Shown piece after piece: positions 25,039 through 33,114 of a stretch of 43,135 nt of DNA. The DNA lies in NCBI GenBank assembly GCA_021205635.1, contig JAJPXC010000054.1:1-43135 (forward strand), written 5' to 3'. Positions within the stretch are counted from its first letter, which is position 1. Each line of letters begins with the position of its first letter. The notes under the pieces were generated by a model. It was not told the DNA's origin, ran no database searches, and saw only the letters and a list, made by a program, of their open reading frames with translations. The translations under genes were made by a program, and so were the position numbers. Source of the stretch: Bacteroidales bacterium (GTDB taxonomy: Bacteria > Bacteroidota > Bacteroidia > Bacteroidales > Muribaculaceae).

Positions 25039-26864
25039 ATTACGGCAAACGCATTTGCGAGACCTTGAAGGAGTTGCGCCGTCGCATTATCGAAGCCAAC
25101 GGCTTACCTCCGCAATTGGAAGAGTGTCACCACGAAGGGCCTTGTCCCGGTACATGCCCCCGCTGCGAGGCCGAGTTGCGATACCTGCAAAGGAATATTG
25201 AGTATCTCGAAAGGAAGGGACACTCCGTTAATCTCGAAGGATTGATGGATGAGGCAGAATTGCTCAAAGCCTTAGCGTCGGTGAAACCTTATGAGGATGA
25301 ATCAGAGGCAACTCCACGGCTTCCCGACGAACTTTGGCCGTTTATCAACCGCAACAACGTGGATGCCGACCCAAGCATTGACGAACCCGAAGCGTTGATG
25401 GGAGATATTGCCGAACCGGATGATGACGAGGATTATTACCGTCTTCCAGGAGTTGACATGATTCTGCCATCGACCAAGGACATTCCCGAAACCCTTTTGG
25501 ATCTCCTATTGGAGGATAACCCCAATGGCAACATTGTGTTTTCTCCGCTGGGTGTAATCGCCATGCTGCGCTTGATGCAAATGGGCACCAATCCGCATAG
25601 CGAAGTGGGCCAAATGTTGTGTTCCTATTTGCGAGATTTCAAGGGCGAATGGCCCAAAGGCAGCGAAACTTTCAAGGTGACACTTGAACACGCAGTAAGC
25701 CTATGGATGAACAAAAACTTCGGCTACCCTAAAGAGAAATTCCTTTGCGAGGCTAAAGAGAATCTATCAGCAGAGGCTCACACGTTAGACTTTGGCAATT
25801 CAGAAAGTGCCAAAGAGACCATTGACGATTGGGTGAATCGTGCGTCCCACGGCTTGATACCTCGGCTCGACTGCAAAATCACCCCTGAGACTTACTTGAT
25901 GCTCATCGACGCCATCTACTTCAAGGCGAGGTGGAGGCAAACATTCGACGAGGAATTGACTCAGCCCCGAGTTTTTCTCAACGCCGACGAAAGCCGAGTA
26001 AAGGTCGACATGATGCGGATAGAAATTTCTCAGGCTAATTATAGGGAAACCGACGAATACCAAAAGGTTGACCTATACTATCAAGGCAAGGAGTTTTTCA
26101 TGACAATCTTGTTGCCCAAGGATGATTGGGAAGTTGAAGACGTTATGAGCGACTATGAATGGGAGTACACGACACGGCCAACGCTGCCTTGCATGGTTGA
26201 TCTCAGCTTGCCGAAATTCAAGGTTGAATCGAGTGTCAACCTCCAAAGATTTTTGCGCGAATGGGAACTTGACGACATTTTCGACCGCGATGATGTGCTC
26301 ACTGAAATCACTGATGAGCCTATCCATGTAAGCGAGATTGCACAACAATGCTCATTGTCGATTGATGAGAAGGGAACGGAAGCAGCATCTATCACTCGAG
26401 TAACAATGAAATTGGGTTGTCTTCCTGAACAACCGCCTCTCCCAGAACATAAGATGGTTGTAAACCGTCCGTTCGGTTTCGCAATCCGTCATATATCCGG
26501 AGCCGTTCTCTTTATGGGAGTCATAAACCATCTCGATGGCGAGTCTGTCAAGCCGTCCCAACGAGGGAAATATCTGACTACCATAACGGTCGCCGGCACC
26601 AGCTATGTGAAAAACATGAAAGATCTCGCTCCCGAAATATTTAAGGGAGTAGAATTGGTCTTACGCCTTGAACCTGAAAATAAGCACGACCGCAATGCCA
26701 TCGGTCTGTATCTTGGCGATGACAGGGTTGGTTATGTTCCCCGCACTCAAAACCAGATAATCGGCAATCTTATCAAAGCCGATGTGCCACTTGTGGCAGT
26801 GGTTAGTGGTGCCGAATGGCACGATGGGTGGCTACGCATCGAGGCCAACATAATGGTTGTATAG
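25035..26864 (+). CDS. Serpin-HIRAN fusion with N-terminal cysteine cluster
   Basis: 609 residues from the ATG in the ATGA overlap. Residues 1-60 hold C31-HH-x3-C37-x3-C41-PR-C44, a zinc-knuckle-like or modifiable cluster. Residues about 145-500 are a serpin: NIVFSPLGVIAMLRLMQMG, DDWVNRASHGLIPRL, LMLIDAIYFKARW, VDLSLPKFKVESS, the hinge IDEKGTEAASITR (443-455) and VVNRPFGFAIRHISGAVLFM. The hinge has Thr and small residues as in inhibitory serpins; the scissile region is near KLGCLP. Residues 515-609 are HIRAN (ITVAGTSY, LRLEPENKHDRNAIGLY, VGYVPR), a domain that binds DNA ends in HLTF. No signal peptide, so the protease inhibitor is cytoplasmic. Domain calls are firm; the role is inferred. Confidence 0.92.
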   Translation: MNYGKRICETLKELRRRIIEANGLPPQLEECHHEGPCPGTCPRCEAELRYLQRNIEYLERKGHSVNLEGLMDEAELLKALASVKPYEDESEATPRLPDELWPFINRNNVDADPSIDEPEALMGDIAEPDDDEDYYRLPGVDMILPSTKDIPETLLDLLLEDNPNGNIVFSPLGVIAMLRLMQMGTNPHSEVGQMLCSYLRDFKGEWPKGSETFKVTLEHAVSLWMNKNFGYPKEKFLCEAKENLSAEAHTLDFGNSESAKETIDDWVNRASHGLIPRLDCKITPETYLMLIDAIYFKARWRQTFDEELTQPRVFLNADESRVKVDMMRIEISQANYRETDEYQKVDLYYQGKEFFMTILLPKDDWEVEDVMSDYEWEYTTRPTLPCMVDLSLPKFKVESSVNLQRFLREWELDDIFDRDDVLTEITDEPIHVSEIAQQCSLSIDEKGTEAASITRVTMKLGCLPEQPPLPEHKMVVNRPFGFAIRHISGAVLFMGVINHLDGESVKPSQRGKYLTTITVAGTSYVKNMKDLAPEIFKGVELVLRLEPENKHDRNAIGLYLGDDRVGYVPRTQNQIIGNLIKADVPLVAVVSGAEWHDGWLRIEANIMVV

Positions 26865-26887
26865 TATTAACTCATATTCAGAAAGCT

Positions 26888-28249
26888 ATGCTTGGAGCGA
26901 TTATAGGAGATTTGGCAGCGACGACATGGAGAACCGATAATAAGGTTTTCTACGAGAGCCTGGTGGCACCAAATGCGAGTCTTTCCAATTGGGGAGAATT
27001 TGCCCTTGAAAAAGCCCAAAAGTTAGCACAAGGTCAGAATCCAGTCTTGGAGAGTAACTCTGCTCCATATCCCGAGTGGTCAAAAAAGAGTTTGATCTTG
27101 ATGGGCCTTGCCGGATGGATGAAGGATAGTACAGAGGAGGCGTTGGCCTATGCCCAAACCTTGCATCCAGCGGGCGAGAAGGAGGACTTCTATGCGAAGA
27201 ATATCATTGTGCGCTTGATAGTTTCGTTAAGGAATGGTCGCACCAAAAACCAAGCGTTTAATGACATGAGTGAGCTTTTTTATGAGGCTCTCAAAAATTG
27301 GGACAAGAAGAAAGATGGTGCTATGGGTGTTATTGCTCGGGCATGGGACGCTTTCTACCGCTGGTATGACTTTACCTCGGTGATTCACTCGGCAGTGAAA
27401 TCACCGATAGAACCCAATTTAACCGCCATTATAGCCGGCCTGTTCGCCGAGGCCATGTATGGTTGTCGTAAGCGTTTGGTGAAACTGAAATATAGCGACT
27501 ATCCTGAGCATCACATCAAGCTGCCCGAAGATCTCGATGTGCATGGTATAAGACAATGGGATGATGACCACAAGTTGTTCTATCCCAAGAACGATGGCAT
27601 GGGCAACGTGGAGCTATACCATTGGAAGCCCTCAGTCAATCCCTACAAGGATCAATCTTTCGACAAATCGCTATGCCAAAAGATTCGTATGGCATTTGAG
27701 CCGAGCTGGGAGGCGAGATTCGGTATCTACCTTGACAACGGACGCTTCTACGTGTATCGCAGCGGCAGAATCCTATATCGTTTTCTCATAACTCGTCACA
27801 ATGGGCAATACCGTATCACAGATGTTGAGCAGAGTGGCGACCCATTTAATGATGAGTACCCTTATGGCGCCTTGACAAATGCGATGTATTCGGTTGAGCG
27901 TCCACCATATCAAGAATGTCCTCCCCCAACACTGAGACCTTTTGACTGTTGCGCGCTTTATAGGGGTGACGCTCACAATCCATATGAGCCACGGACCAAA
28001 GAAGGCAGAATATGGCATGGGGAAAAGATGTTCTACAACAGCCATTGGGATTTGGAGGAACAATCCGAGGTTGCTCGCAAGTTGCGTTCCACGCTTAAAG
28101 GAGAACAGGCCAAAGCGGTAAGTCACCTTTCCGACAAGGAATTTGGACTCCGACTCTTAATTGAACAGTTGTATCTCAAATGGTGCCCAATGGAAAAGGA
28201 TTTCAGTTGGGTATATCGGGTATATAAACGCGAAGGCGATCGTTGGTGA
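26888..28249 (+). CDS. ADP-ribosylglycohydrolase-like pseudoenzyme
   Basis: 453 residues starting at the ATG at 26888, which gives the family-typical beginning MLGAIIGDLA. The first 210 residues follow the DraG/ARH helical fold, ending in LTAIIAGLFAEAMYG, the counterpart of 'IAAIAGAIAEAYYG'. The metal-binding motifs are lost: 'TDDT' is replaced by PEWSKKS and 'GGDTDT' by SPIEPNLT. It should not hydrolyse ADP-ribose bonds but may still bind ADP-ribosylated targets. Residues 215-453 are an extra domain without recognised motifs. The stop overlaps the next start (TGATG). Gap to the serpin gene is 23 bases. Confidence 0.75.
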   Translation: MLGAIIGDLAATTWRTDNKVFYESLVAPNASLSNWGEFALEKAQKLAQGQNPVLESNSAPYPEWSKKSLILMGLAGWMKDSTEEALAYAQTLHPAGEKEDFYAKNIIVRLIVSLRNGRTKNQAFNDMSELFYEALKNWDKKKDGAMGVIARAWDAFYRWYDFTSVIHSAVKSPIEPNLTAIIAGLFAEAMYGCRKRLVKLKYSDYPEHHIKLPEDLDVHGIRQWDDDHKLFYPKNDGMGNVELYHWKPSVNPYKDQSFDKSLCQKIRMAFEPSWEARFGIYLDNGRFYVYRSGRILYRFLITRHNGQYRITDVEQSGDPFNDEYPYGALTNAMYSVERPPYQECPPPTLRPFDCCALYRGDAHNPYEPRTKEGRIWHGEKMFYNSHWDLEEQSEVARKLRSTLKGEQAKAVSHLSDKEFGLRLLIEQLYLKWCPMEKDFSWVYRVYKREGDRW

Positions 28250-28824
28250 TGGAGGTAAGGGTAACATATAGGCAAAAGCGAGGCGGCTTGTCGATGCGCA
28301 TTACAAAGGATGGTGACGTATCGGTGTCGGCTCCCTATGGCTTGAGCAAGGCGCAAGTGACACAATTCGTGGAATCCAACCGTGATTGGATCGAAAAAGC
28401 TATGCAACGGAGGGAAGCTCACGAGACGCAACGCGAGGCTTTCTTCTCCAAGTTGCCACTCGACACCAAGCAACAGCAAAACGAGGCAATGGAACGGCTA
28501 CACTCAATGGTGTCGCCGTGGATTGTCGACTATCAACGACGGATGGGTGTGCGTGTCACCCACATCACCTACCGCAATACCCGCACACGCTGGGGCTCGT
28601 GTAACCACCGCACTGGGCGCATTAACCTCTCGCTCTATTTGCTCTTGCTCCCCGAGCTGTGCATCGAGCACGTGGTCGCCCATGAGTTGACCCACCTGCT
28701 CGTTCCCAACCATTCCCCGCAGTTCTACGACACCTTAGGCAAATACTTCCCCCGCTACCAAGAAGCCCGCTCAGTGGCCAAAGCAACCGTTGGCGGATTC
28801 CTTGATGCCGATGAAGATTTATGA
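28249..28824 (+). CDS. YgjP-like zinc metalloprotease
   Basis: 191 residues from the ATG overlapping the previous stop; GTG and TTG codons just upstream are less likely. The family is clear from ITYRNTRTRWGSCN, then LLPELCIEHVVAHELTHLLV with H145-E146-x2-H149, then NHSPQFY. YgjP/SprT-like (DUF45, WLM-type) proteins are often encoded next to type I hsdR genes, though their role there is unknown. It ends the ten-gene run that began with hsdM. The 41 bases that follow separate it from the convergent deaminase gene; a weak ACGG/CCGT hairpin there may terminate the transcript. Confidence 0.9.
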   Translation: MEVRVTYRQKRGGLSMRITKDGDVSVSAPYGLSKAQVTQFVESNRDWIEKAMQRREAHETQREAFFSKLPLDTKQQQNEAMERLHSMVSPWIVDYQRRMGVRVTHITYRNTRTRWGSCNHRTGRINLSLYLLLLPELCIEHVVAHELTHLLVPNHSPQFYDTLGKYFPRYQEARSVAKATVGGFLDADEDL

Positions 28825-28865
28825 ACGGGACAACTCCGTTTTGGGTGGGTGGAACCGTGCCGTTT

Positions 28866-29408
28866 TTAGTACTTTACTTTGTCGGTTGTGGTGGCCCACT
28901 TGTCGAAGGCACGGATGGTGAAGTCGTTGGGCATGTGGACGCAGGGGAGCGACCGCTCGGATTGCGGCAGGGCAAGTTCCTTGTAGATGTATTCATCGGA
29001 GAAGTCGATCACGTCGGCATCGTGTTGGGTGTTACCGTAGATGATGCGGTCAACGCCAGCCCAGTAAAGAGCACTGAGGCACATCGGACACGGCTCGCAT
29101 GAGCTGTAAATCGTTGCACCTTTGAGGTTGAATGTGCCCAGACTATCGCAAGCGGCACGGATGGCCATCACCTCGGCATGTGCCGTGGGGTCGTTGTTGG
29201 CAGTCACTCGGTTACACCCTGTTGCGATGACCTCGCCGTCACGCACTATGACGGCCCCGAATGGTCCACCTCCGTTGTCGATGTTCTGCTCCGACAACTC
29301 AGCCGCCTGCCGCATAAAAGCGTAGTCGGCCTCAGTGAACTCAACTGTTTGCGCCATCACTGATAACGATGCAACGCCAAGCAATATGCCGATGATTGGT
29401 CTCTTCAT
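28866..29408 (-). CDS. Exported guanine-deaminase-like nucleobase deaminase
   Basis: 180 residues from the ATG at 29408, chosen because it gives a signal peptide (MKRPIIGILLGVASLSVMAQ). The enzyme part has the zinc motifs TAHAEVMAI (H77, E79) and SSCEPCPMC (C107, C110) and closely follows bacterial guanine deaminases (NDPTAHAE, TFNLKGATIYSSCEP, ALYWAGVDRIIYG, EYIYKEL). It would deaminate guanine to xanthine, or a related base. A secretion signal is unusual for this normally cytoplasmic family and implies periplasmic salvage. A promoter element lies upstream at 29446. The end is convergent with the YgjP gene. Confidence 0.88.
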   Translation of the reverse strand: MKRPIIGILLGVASLSVMAQTVEFTEADYAFMRQAAELSEQNIDNGGGPFGAVIVRDGEVIATGCNRVTANNDPTAHAEVMAIRAACDSLGTFNLKGATIYSSCEPCPMCLSALYWAGVDRIIYGNTQHDADVIDFSDEYIYKELALPQSERSLPCVHMPNDFTIRAFDKWATTTDKVKY

Positions 29409-29445
29409 GGAATGAGTATCACGTCCACAAGCCACACATACCTCG

Positions 29446-29453
29446 CAAAGATA
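29446..29453 (-). promoter_or_regulatory. -7 element TATCTTTG for the deaminase gene
   Basis: Reading leftward, TATCTTTG matches TAnnTTTG, 37 bases before the ATG at 29408 and inside the 59-base gap after the macro-domain gene. The -33 element is weak (GTTAAACG rather than TTTG), so this is a tentative call. Confidence 0.5.
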
Positions 29454-29467
29454 TTCGCCGCCATCGT

Positions 29468-29986
29468 TTAACGATAGTATTGGGTGTCGGAGGGGGAGAA
29501 GCAGACGATGGTGATTTCGTAGGGGCAAGCGCCGGTGGCGGGATCAGTGTTCTCGCTGAGAAAATCCTTGATGGTGCGGAGAGCTATCTGGGCAGCTTGT
29601 GGTTTGGGGAAGCGGTACACGCCTGTGCTGATGCAGGGGAAAGCGATACTATGCAAGCCGTTTGTCTTGGCCAATTCCAAAGATGTCTTGTAACAAGAGG
29701 CCAATAGCTCAGGCTCACCGTGTGTACCTCCGTGCCAGACGGGGCCGACCGTATGAATAACTTTCTTACAGGGTAGATTATAGGCATCGGTGATTTTCGA
29801 CTGCCCTGTTTGGCAACCATTGAGCGTTCTGCACTCGGCGAGCAACTCAGGCCCAGCGGCCCGATGAATAGCACCGTCGACTCCCCCACCGCCCAATAAC
29901 GAGCAGTTGGCCGCATTCACGATGGCATCACCCCGAAACTCGGTGATGTCACCCACTACGATTTTGATATTCTTGCTTAAATCCAT
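29468..29986 (-). CDS. Macro-domain protein (ADP-ribose binding/hydrolysing)
   Basis: 172 residues from the ATG at 29986. It is a single macro domain of the MacroD/YmdB type: [60 protein letters not shown] and [14 protein letters not shown]. These proteins remove ADP-ribose from proteins or deacetylate O-acetyl-ADP-ribose. The conserved [10 protein letters not shown] and STGVYRFP loops are intact, so it should be active. It is transcribed from a good promoter whose -7 box lies only 3 bases before the ATG. It sits near an ARH-like pseudoenzyme and, further away, a Nudix ADP-ribose hydrolase. Confidence 0.95.
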   Translation of the reverse strand: MDLSKNIKIVVGDITEFRGDAIVNAANCSLLGGGGVDGAIHRAAGPELLAECRTLNGCQTGQSKITDAYNLPCKKVIHTVGPVWHGGTHGEPELLASCYKTSLELAKTNGLHSIAFPCISTGVYRFPKPQAAQIALRTIKDFLSENTDPATGACPYEITIVCFSPSDTQYYR

Positions 29987-29989
29987 ACG

Positions 29990-30020
29990 CAAAGTTACGA
30001 ACTCATTTATCTTTGTGCAA
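29990..30020 (-). promoter_or_regulatory. Bacteroidales promoter of the macro-domain gene
   Basis: Reading leftward: TTG (30020-30018), 20 bases, TAACTTTG (29997-29990), then CGT and the ATG at 29986. Spacing and sequence match the Bacteroidales consensus. The transcript would begin at or just inside the start codon, so the mRNA may be leaderless or initiate translation at a later codon. The remaining 100 bases up to the OmpA-family stop contain no gene. Confidence 0.7.
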
Positions 30021-30125
30021 GAAAGGACGTAAACAATCAGCCGAACTTCACAGCCCAGCTGACTAAGGTTTGCAAAAATTAACTAACTCTTTGTATTCGT
30101 ATGGCATCAAAAATCTAACTGTACT

Positions 30126-31631
30126 CTATTGGATAAGCAATTGTATACTTGAATGTCGGTTTGACTCGTTGGTGGAATAGGTGGCGATGCCGCCTTTGGA
30201 TTCCAAAATCAAGTGGTCAGTGGCCACTCCTTTTGCTTGGAGATGGGCAGCGATGAACTCGGCTCGGGAGTGGCTAAGGGCTGTGTTGATTGCCTCGGTG
30301 CCTGTGGCTGCGTCAGCCGCTCCGATGACCTTGATGGTCAAGCCGTAGTCGATGGCGAGCCGGGCTATCTCGTCGATGTTGACGAGCTGGGAGGGGTCGG
30401 TCAACTGAGCGGTTCCAAGACGGAAGAAGAAGAACACCGGTGGTCCAAGCGGAGTGTCTCCTTTAGCCATCGCTGCAAGGTATCGCGCCCAGATGTCGGA
30501 ATCCACATCGCCAACGATGCTGTCAGTGCCTTCTTGGCCACAAGTATCTACCTTTTCTACCAAGACTGGCTCAGGGATAATGAGGCTTCGGTCGGTTTTT
30601 GCTCCCTCTAATTCCGATGCCAAATCTTTGTCATCACCCCGTTCAATTCCCGCGGCGCGCAGTCGGGCCATTAGCGAATTGAGACCGCTGTAATCGTTCT
30701 TGGGGAAACCGCTTTTCTTGGAATTGATCGTGGAAACAGTGTCACCAACCGCGGAAAAGCCTCGGTTGAACAGATAGCCGTATCGGTCGAGCAGACCCTC
30801 GATGGCGAGTATCTTCTTCAACTCGGCGATGGTGGCTGAATCGGCCTTGTGGTCAGAGGCCAGTTGGCGGTTGCGGTCAGCCAAGGCACGGCTGATGACG
30901 CACAGTTTCGCCGATTGCTCGCGGTAAGGGCGGCTGTCGGCCACGCGTCGAAACCCTCGCCCCCCGATGTTCCAGGACGCCCCGACTGACAGCCCGATCA
31001 GATGGTCGCCCAACTCCCGGGAGTCGCCGTAGCCGTCAAAGTCCTTGAATGTGGTGGTGCCACCAAGCTCCATCGTCAGGCTCCAATCGTGACTGAGCCT
31101 AAGACGTCCTGAAACACCGTAGGAGAACGCGAAGGGGAAATTATGTTGCCGGGAGTTGTGTACAAATCCCGCTCCGATATAGGGAGAGATGTCCAGTCTC
31201 GGGAACTTGACACTCGAGGCTATGCCGAGTGGATTCCACATGATGTCGAGATGCCACGACTGGTAGCCCGACGTTACCATATCCGCCGCCTTGAACCGCC
31301 AACCCTCGTATTGCACGCGGGTGGCGAACTTGGGCGTTATCCATCGGCCGAAGTTGTCGCGGATGAGCGGTTTGGTGCGTCCGAAGTCGTCCTCGCACCC
31401 GAGGGGCGATCCAATGAACATAGCCCCTCCGCACGAGGCTCCGACAAACCAATTGTGTTTCCACCCGAGGGATTCCCAGGCATTGTCGAGCCAACGCTCC
31501 GAGACAGGCTCGCAGAGCGTGTCATCGTGGCGTGCTGGCGTGTTGAATTTGTCGCCGTAGGCCGGCGAATGGTTGGCCGAAGCCGAGACCCCGGCCAACC
31601 CGATTAGAAATGTCGCTACTGTTTTCTTCAT
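30126..31631 (-). CDS. OmpA-family outer-membrane protein
   Basis: 501 residues with a signal peptide (MKKTVATFLIGLAGVSASA). Residues about 60-240 have alternating beta-strand patterns of a small outer-membrane barrel (WFVGASCGGAMFIG, LDISPYIGAGF, SLTMELGGTTTF, LIGLSVGASWNIGG). The middle is helical. The C-terminal 110 residues are an OmpA/MotB domain (FFFRLGTAQLTD, LTIKVIGAADAATGTEA, LSHSRAEFIAAHLQAKGV), which binds peptidoglycan. It lies 19 bases downstream of the relaxase gene and is probably co-transcribed. OmpA-like genes at this position may stabilise mating contacts or be cargo. Confidence 0.85.
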   Translation of the reverse strand: MKKTVATFLIGLAGVSASANHSPAYGDKFNTPARHDDTLCEPVSERWLDNAWESLGWKHNWFVGASCGGAMFIGSPLGCEDDFGRTKPLIRDNFGRWITPKFATRVQYEGWRFKAADMVTSGYQSWHLDIMWNPLGIASSVKFPRLDISPYIGAGFVHNSRQHNFPFAFSYGVSGRLRLSHDWSLTMELGGTTTFKDFDGYGDSRELGDHLIGLSVGASWNIGGRGFRRVADSRPYREQSAKLCVISRALADRNRQLASDHKADSATIAELKKILAIEGLLDRYGYLFNRGFSAVGDTVSTINSKKSGFPKNDYSGLNSLMARLRAAGIERGDDKDLASELEGAKTDRSLIIPEPVLVEKVDTCGQEGTDSIVGDVDSDIWARYLAAMAKGDTPLGPPVFFFFRLGTAQLTDPSQLVNIDEIARLAIDYGLTIKVIGAADAATGTEAINTALSHSRAEFIAAHLQAKGVATDHLILESKGGIATYSTNESNRHSSIQLLIQ

Positions 31632-31650
31632 TCTTAAAATGTGAATAATG

Positions 31651-33114
31651 TTATCGTTTACGTTTTACGGTTCGGGCCACTGACGGCTTCATCATCCTGT
31701 GGGCTTGATGGAGGCACTTCAAAGCCCAAATGCGGTCGTCGTCTTTCGGGTCACGACCCCAAGGGAGATCACTCCCACCACCACCGCCGCCAGAGCCTTT
31801 CGCGAACTCTGTGGCCTGATTAACATACCCGGCGAAGAGATAAGCCGCACAGGTAATCACCCCGGAGCCGTGCTTGGCAAGGTCGCTCAACAGTGTCCCG
31901 TCGAATAGGGCTTTGTCTTCCTCCGAGGTCATCTTCGAGACCAGTTCTCCGAACGAGTTGACGATGGACTCCAGGCTCACTTGCACGACCGCCGCCGTTG
32001 CCGACTTCGCGATATTCTTATTAGTGGCCGTTTCAATCTCGGAGAGATGTTTCTTGCGGTCACTGATTTCTGCCTGAATGTCGCTCAACTTTTGGTTAGC
32101 GTCGGTGAGTTTACTCTCCTTGTCAGCAATCTTGTTGACCACATCGTCAAGCTCGTTCTGCTTCTTGTCAAGTTCCTCTATGATGCGGTCACGCTCGAAT
32201 GAATCTTCCGATAACCTTTTCTTCAACTCCTTAATCTCGCCGTCGAGCTTTTTTCGCTTGTCAGCCAAATTGGATAACATAGTGGTTAAACCCTTAATCC
32301 TCTTTTGAGCCTGCCGTATCTGGCCATACAGTTCACATAATGTCAAGGTTTGTGCGGCAATTTTGTGTTCCAACTCATAGGATCGACGGGCGAGGTCACG
32401 GTTATATTCTTCTGAACTCAGATGCCTAACCCCGGTGTCCACTTTTGACGCGCCTCTGATCAGACCCCAGCGACGGTTAATCGCGGCCAACTCATCATGA
32501 AGCTGATGCATCTTTTGGGCACATATCCATTTGCTAGCACCCGCGAACACCTTACGGTATGAGAGCTGTCCCTTGTCGTCGATGGGCAATATGGTACAAT
32601 GAATATGCGGATTGGTCTCGTCGAGATGGACGTAGAAACCCATAATATTGTCCTCGCCCCATTTATCGCAAGCGTAGCGGTAAATGTCTTTGGCCCATTC
32701 CTCGATGTCCTTGTTCCTGTGGATGTGGGACTGGTCGAGGGTTTTGTCCTCAACATTCACTTCTTGGTCGCCAAAGGCCAGCCGGTGCATTTGCTCGCGG
32801 CTTCCGCCAAAGATGATCTTGGCGACCAACCTTCTTGGCTTGTAAGGATTGCCGAGATTAGGGTTCTTAAGCCCCAGCTCAGCCAACCTCAACTGGATTC
32901 GTCTCGGCACCGACCGAGAGGTGTCTATTGATTGAACCACGCCACCCTTTGCAACCTCAAAATTCAGATGCGACCGGGTGCGGTTATAGCGGCCCATCTT
33001 CTCGGCCTTGTCCCATCGGTCATCTTTCCACCTGCGCTGATACTCGTCGCTCTCCTGGGCGCTTATACCAGTACTCGACTCCAGATCAACGACCTGCTTC
33101 TTCAGATCACTCAT
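31651..33114 (-). CDS. MobV (Pre/Mob)-family relaxase
   Basis: 487 residues. N-terminal relaxase signature: NRTRSHLNFE (motif I) and the HxDExxPHxH metal site in VHLDETNPHIHCTILPIDDK (motif III). Residues about 260-390 form a long coiled coil (KRIKGLTTMLSNLADKRKKL onward), common in this family. The end is Gly-rich then basic. The enzyme nicks one strand at oriT to start mobilization. The upstream 187 bases hold three hairpins and are the likely oriT. The next gene (OmpA family) is 19 bases away. No coupling protein gene is visible in this window. Confidence 0.95.
   Translation of the reverse strand: MSDLKKQVVDLESSTGISAQESDEYQRRWKDDRWDKAEKMGRYNRTRSHLNFEVAKGGVVQSIDTSRSVPRRIQLRLAELGLKNPNLGNPYKPRRLVAKIIFGGSREQMHRLAFGDQEVNVEDKTLDQSHIHRNKDIEEWAKDIYRYACDKWGEDNIMGFYVHLDETNPHIHCTILPIDDKGQLSYRKVFAGASKWICAQKMHQLHDELAAINRRWGLIRGASKVDTGVRHLSSEEYNRDLARRSYELEHKIAAQTLTLCELYGQIRQAQKRIKGLTTMLSNLADKRKKLDGEIKELKKRLSEDSFERDRIIEELDKKQNELDDVVNKIADKESKLTDANQKLSDIQAEISDRKKHLSEIETATNKNIAKSATAAVVQVSLESIVNSFGELVSKMTSEEDKALFDGTLLSDLAKHGSGVITCAAYLFAGYVNQATEFAKGSGGGGGGSDLPWGRDPKDDDRIWALKCLHQAHRMMKPSVARTVKRKR

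Noticed and set aside
28825..28865. Intrinsic terminator between the YgjP and deaminase genes
   Set aside because: Only a 4-base ACGG/CCGT stem followed by TTTT is visible, too weak for a separate call.
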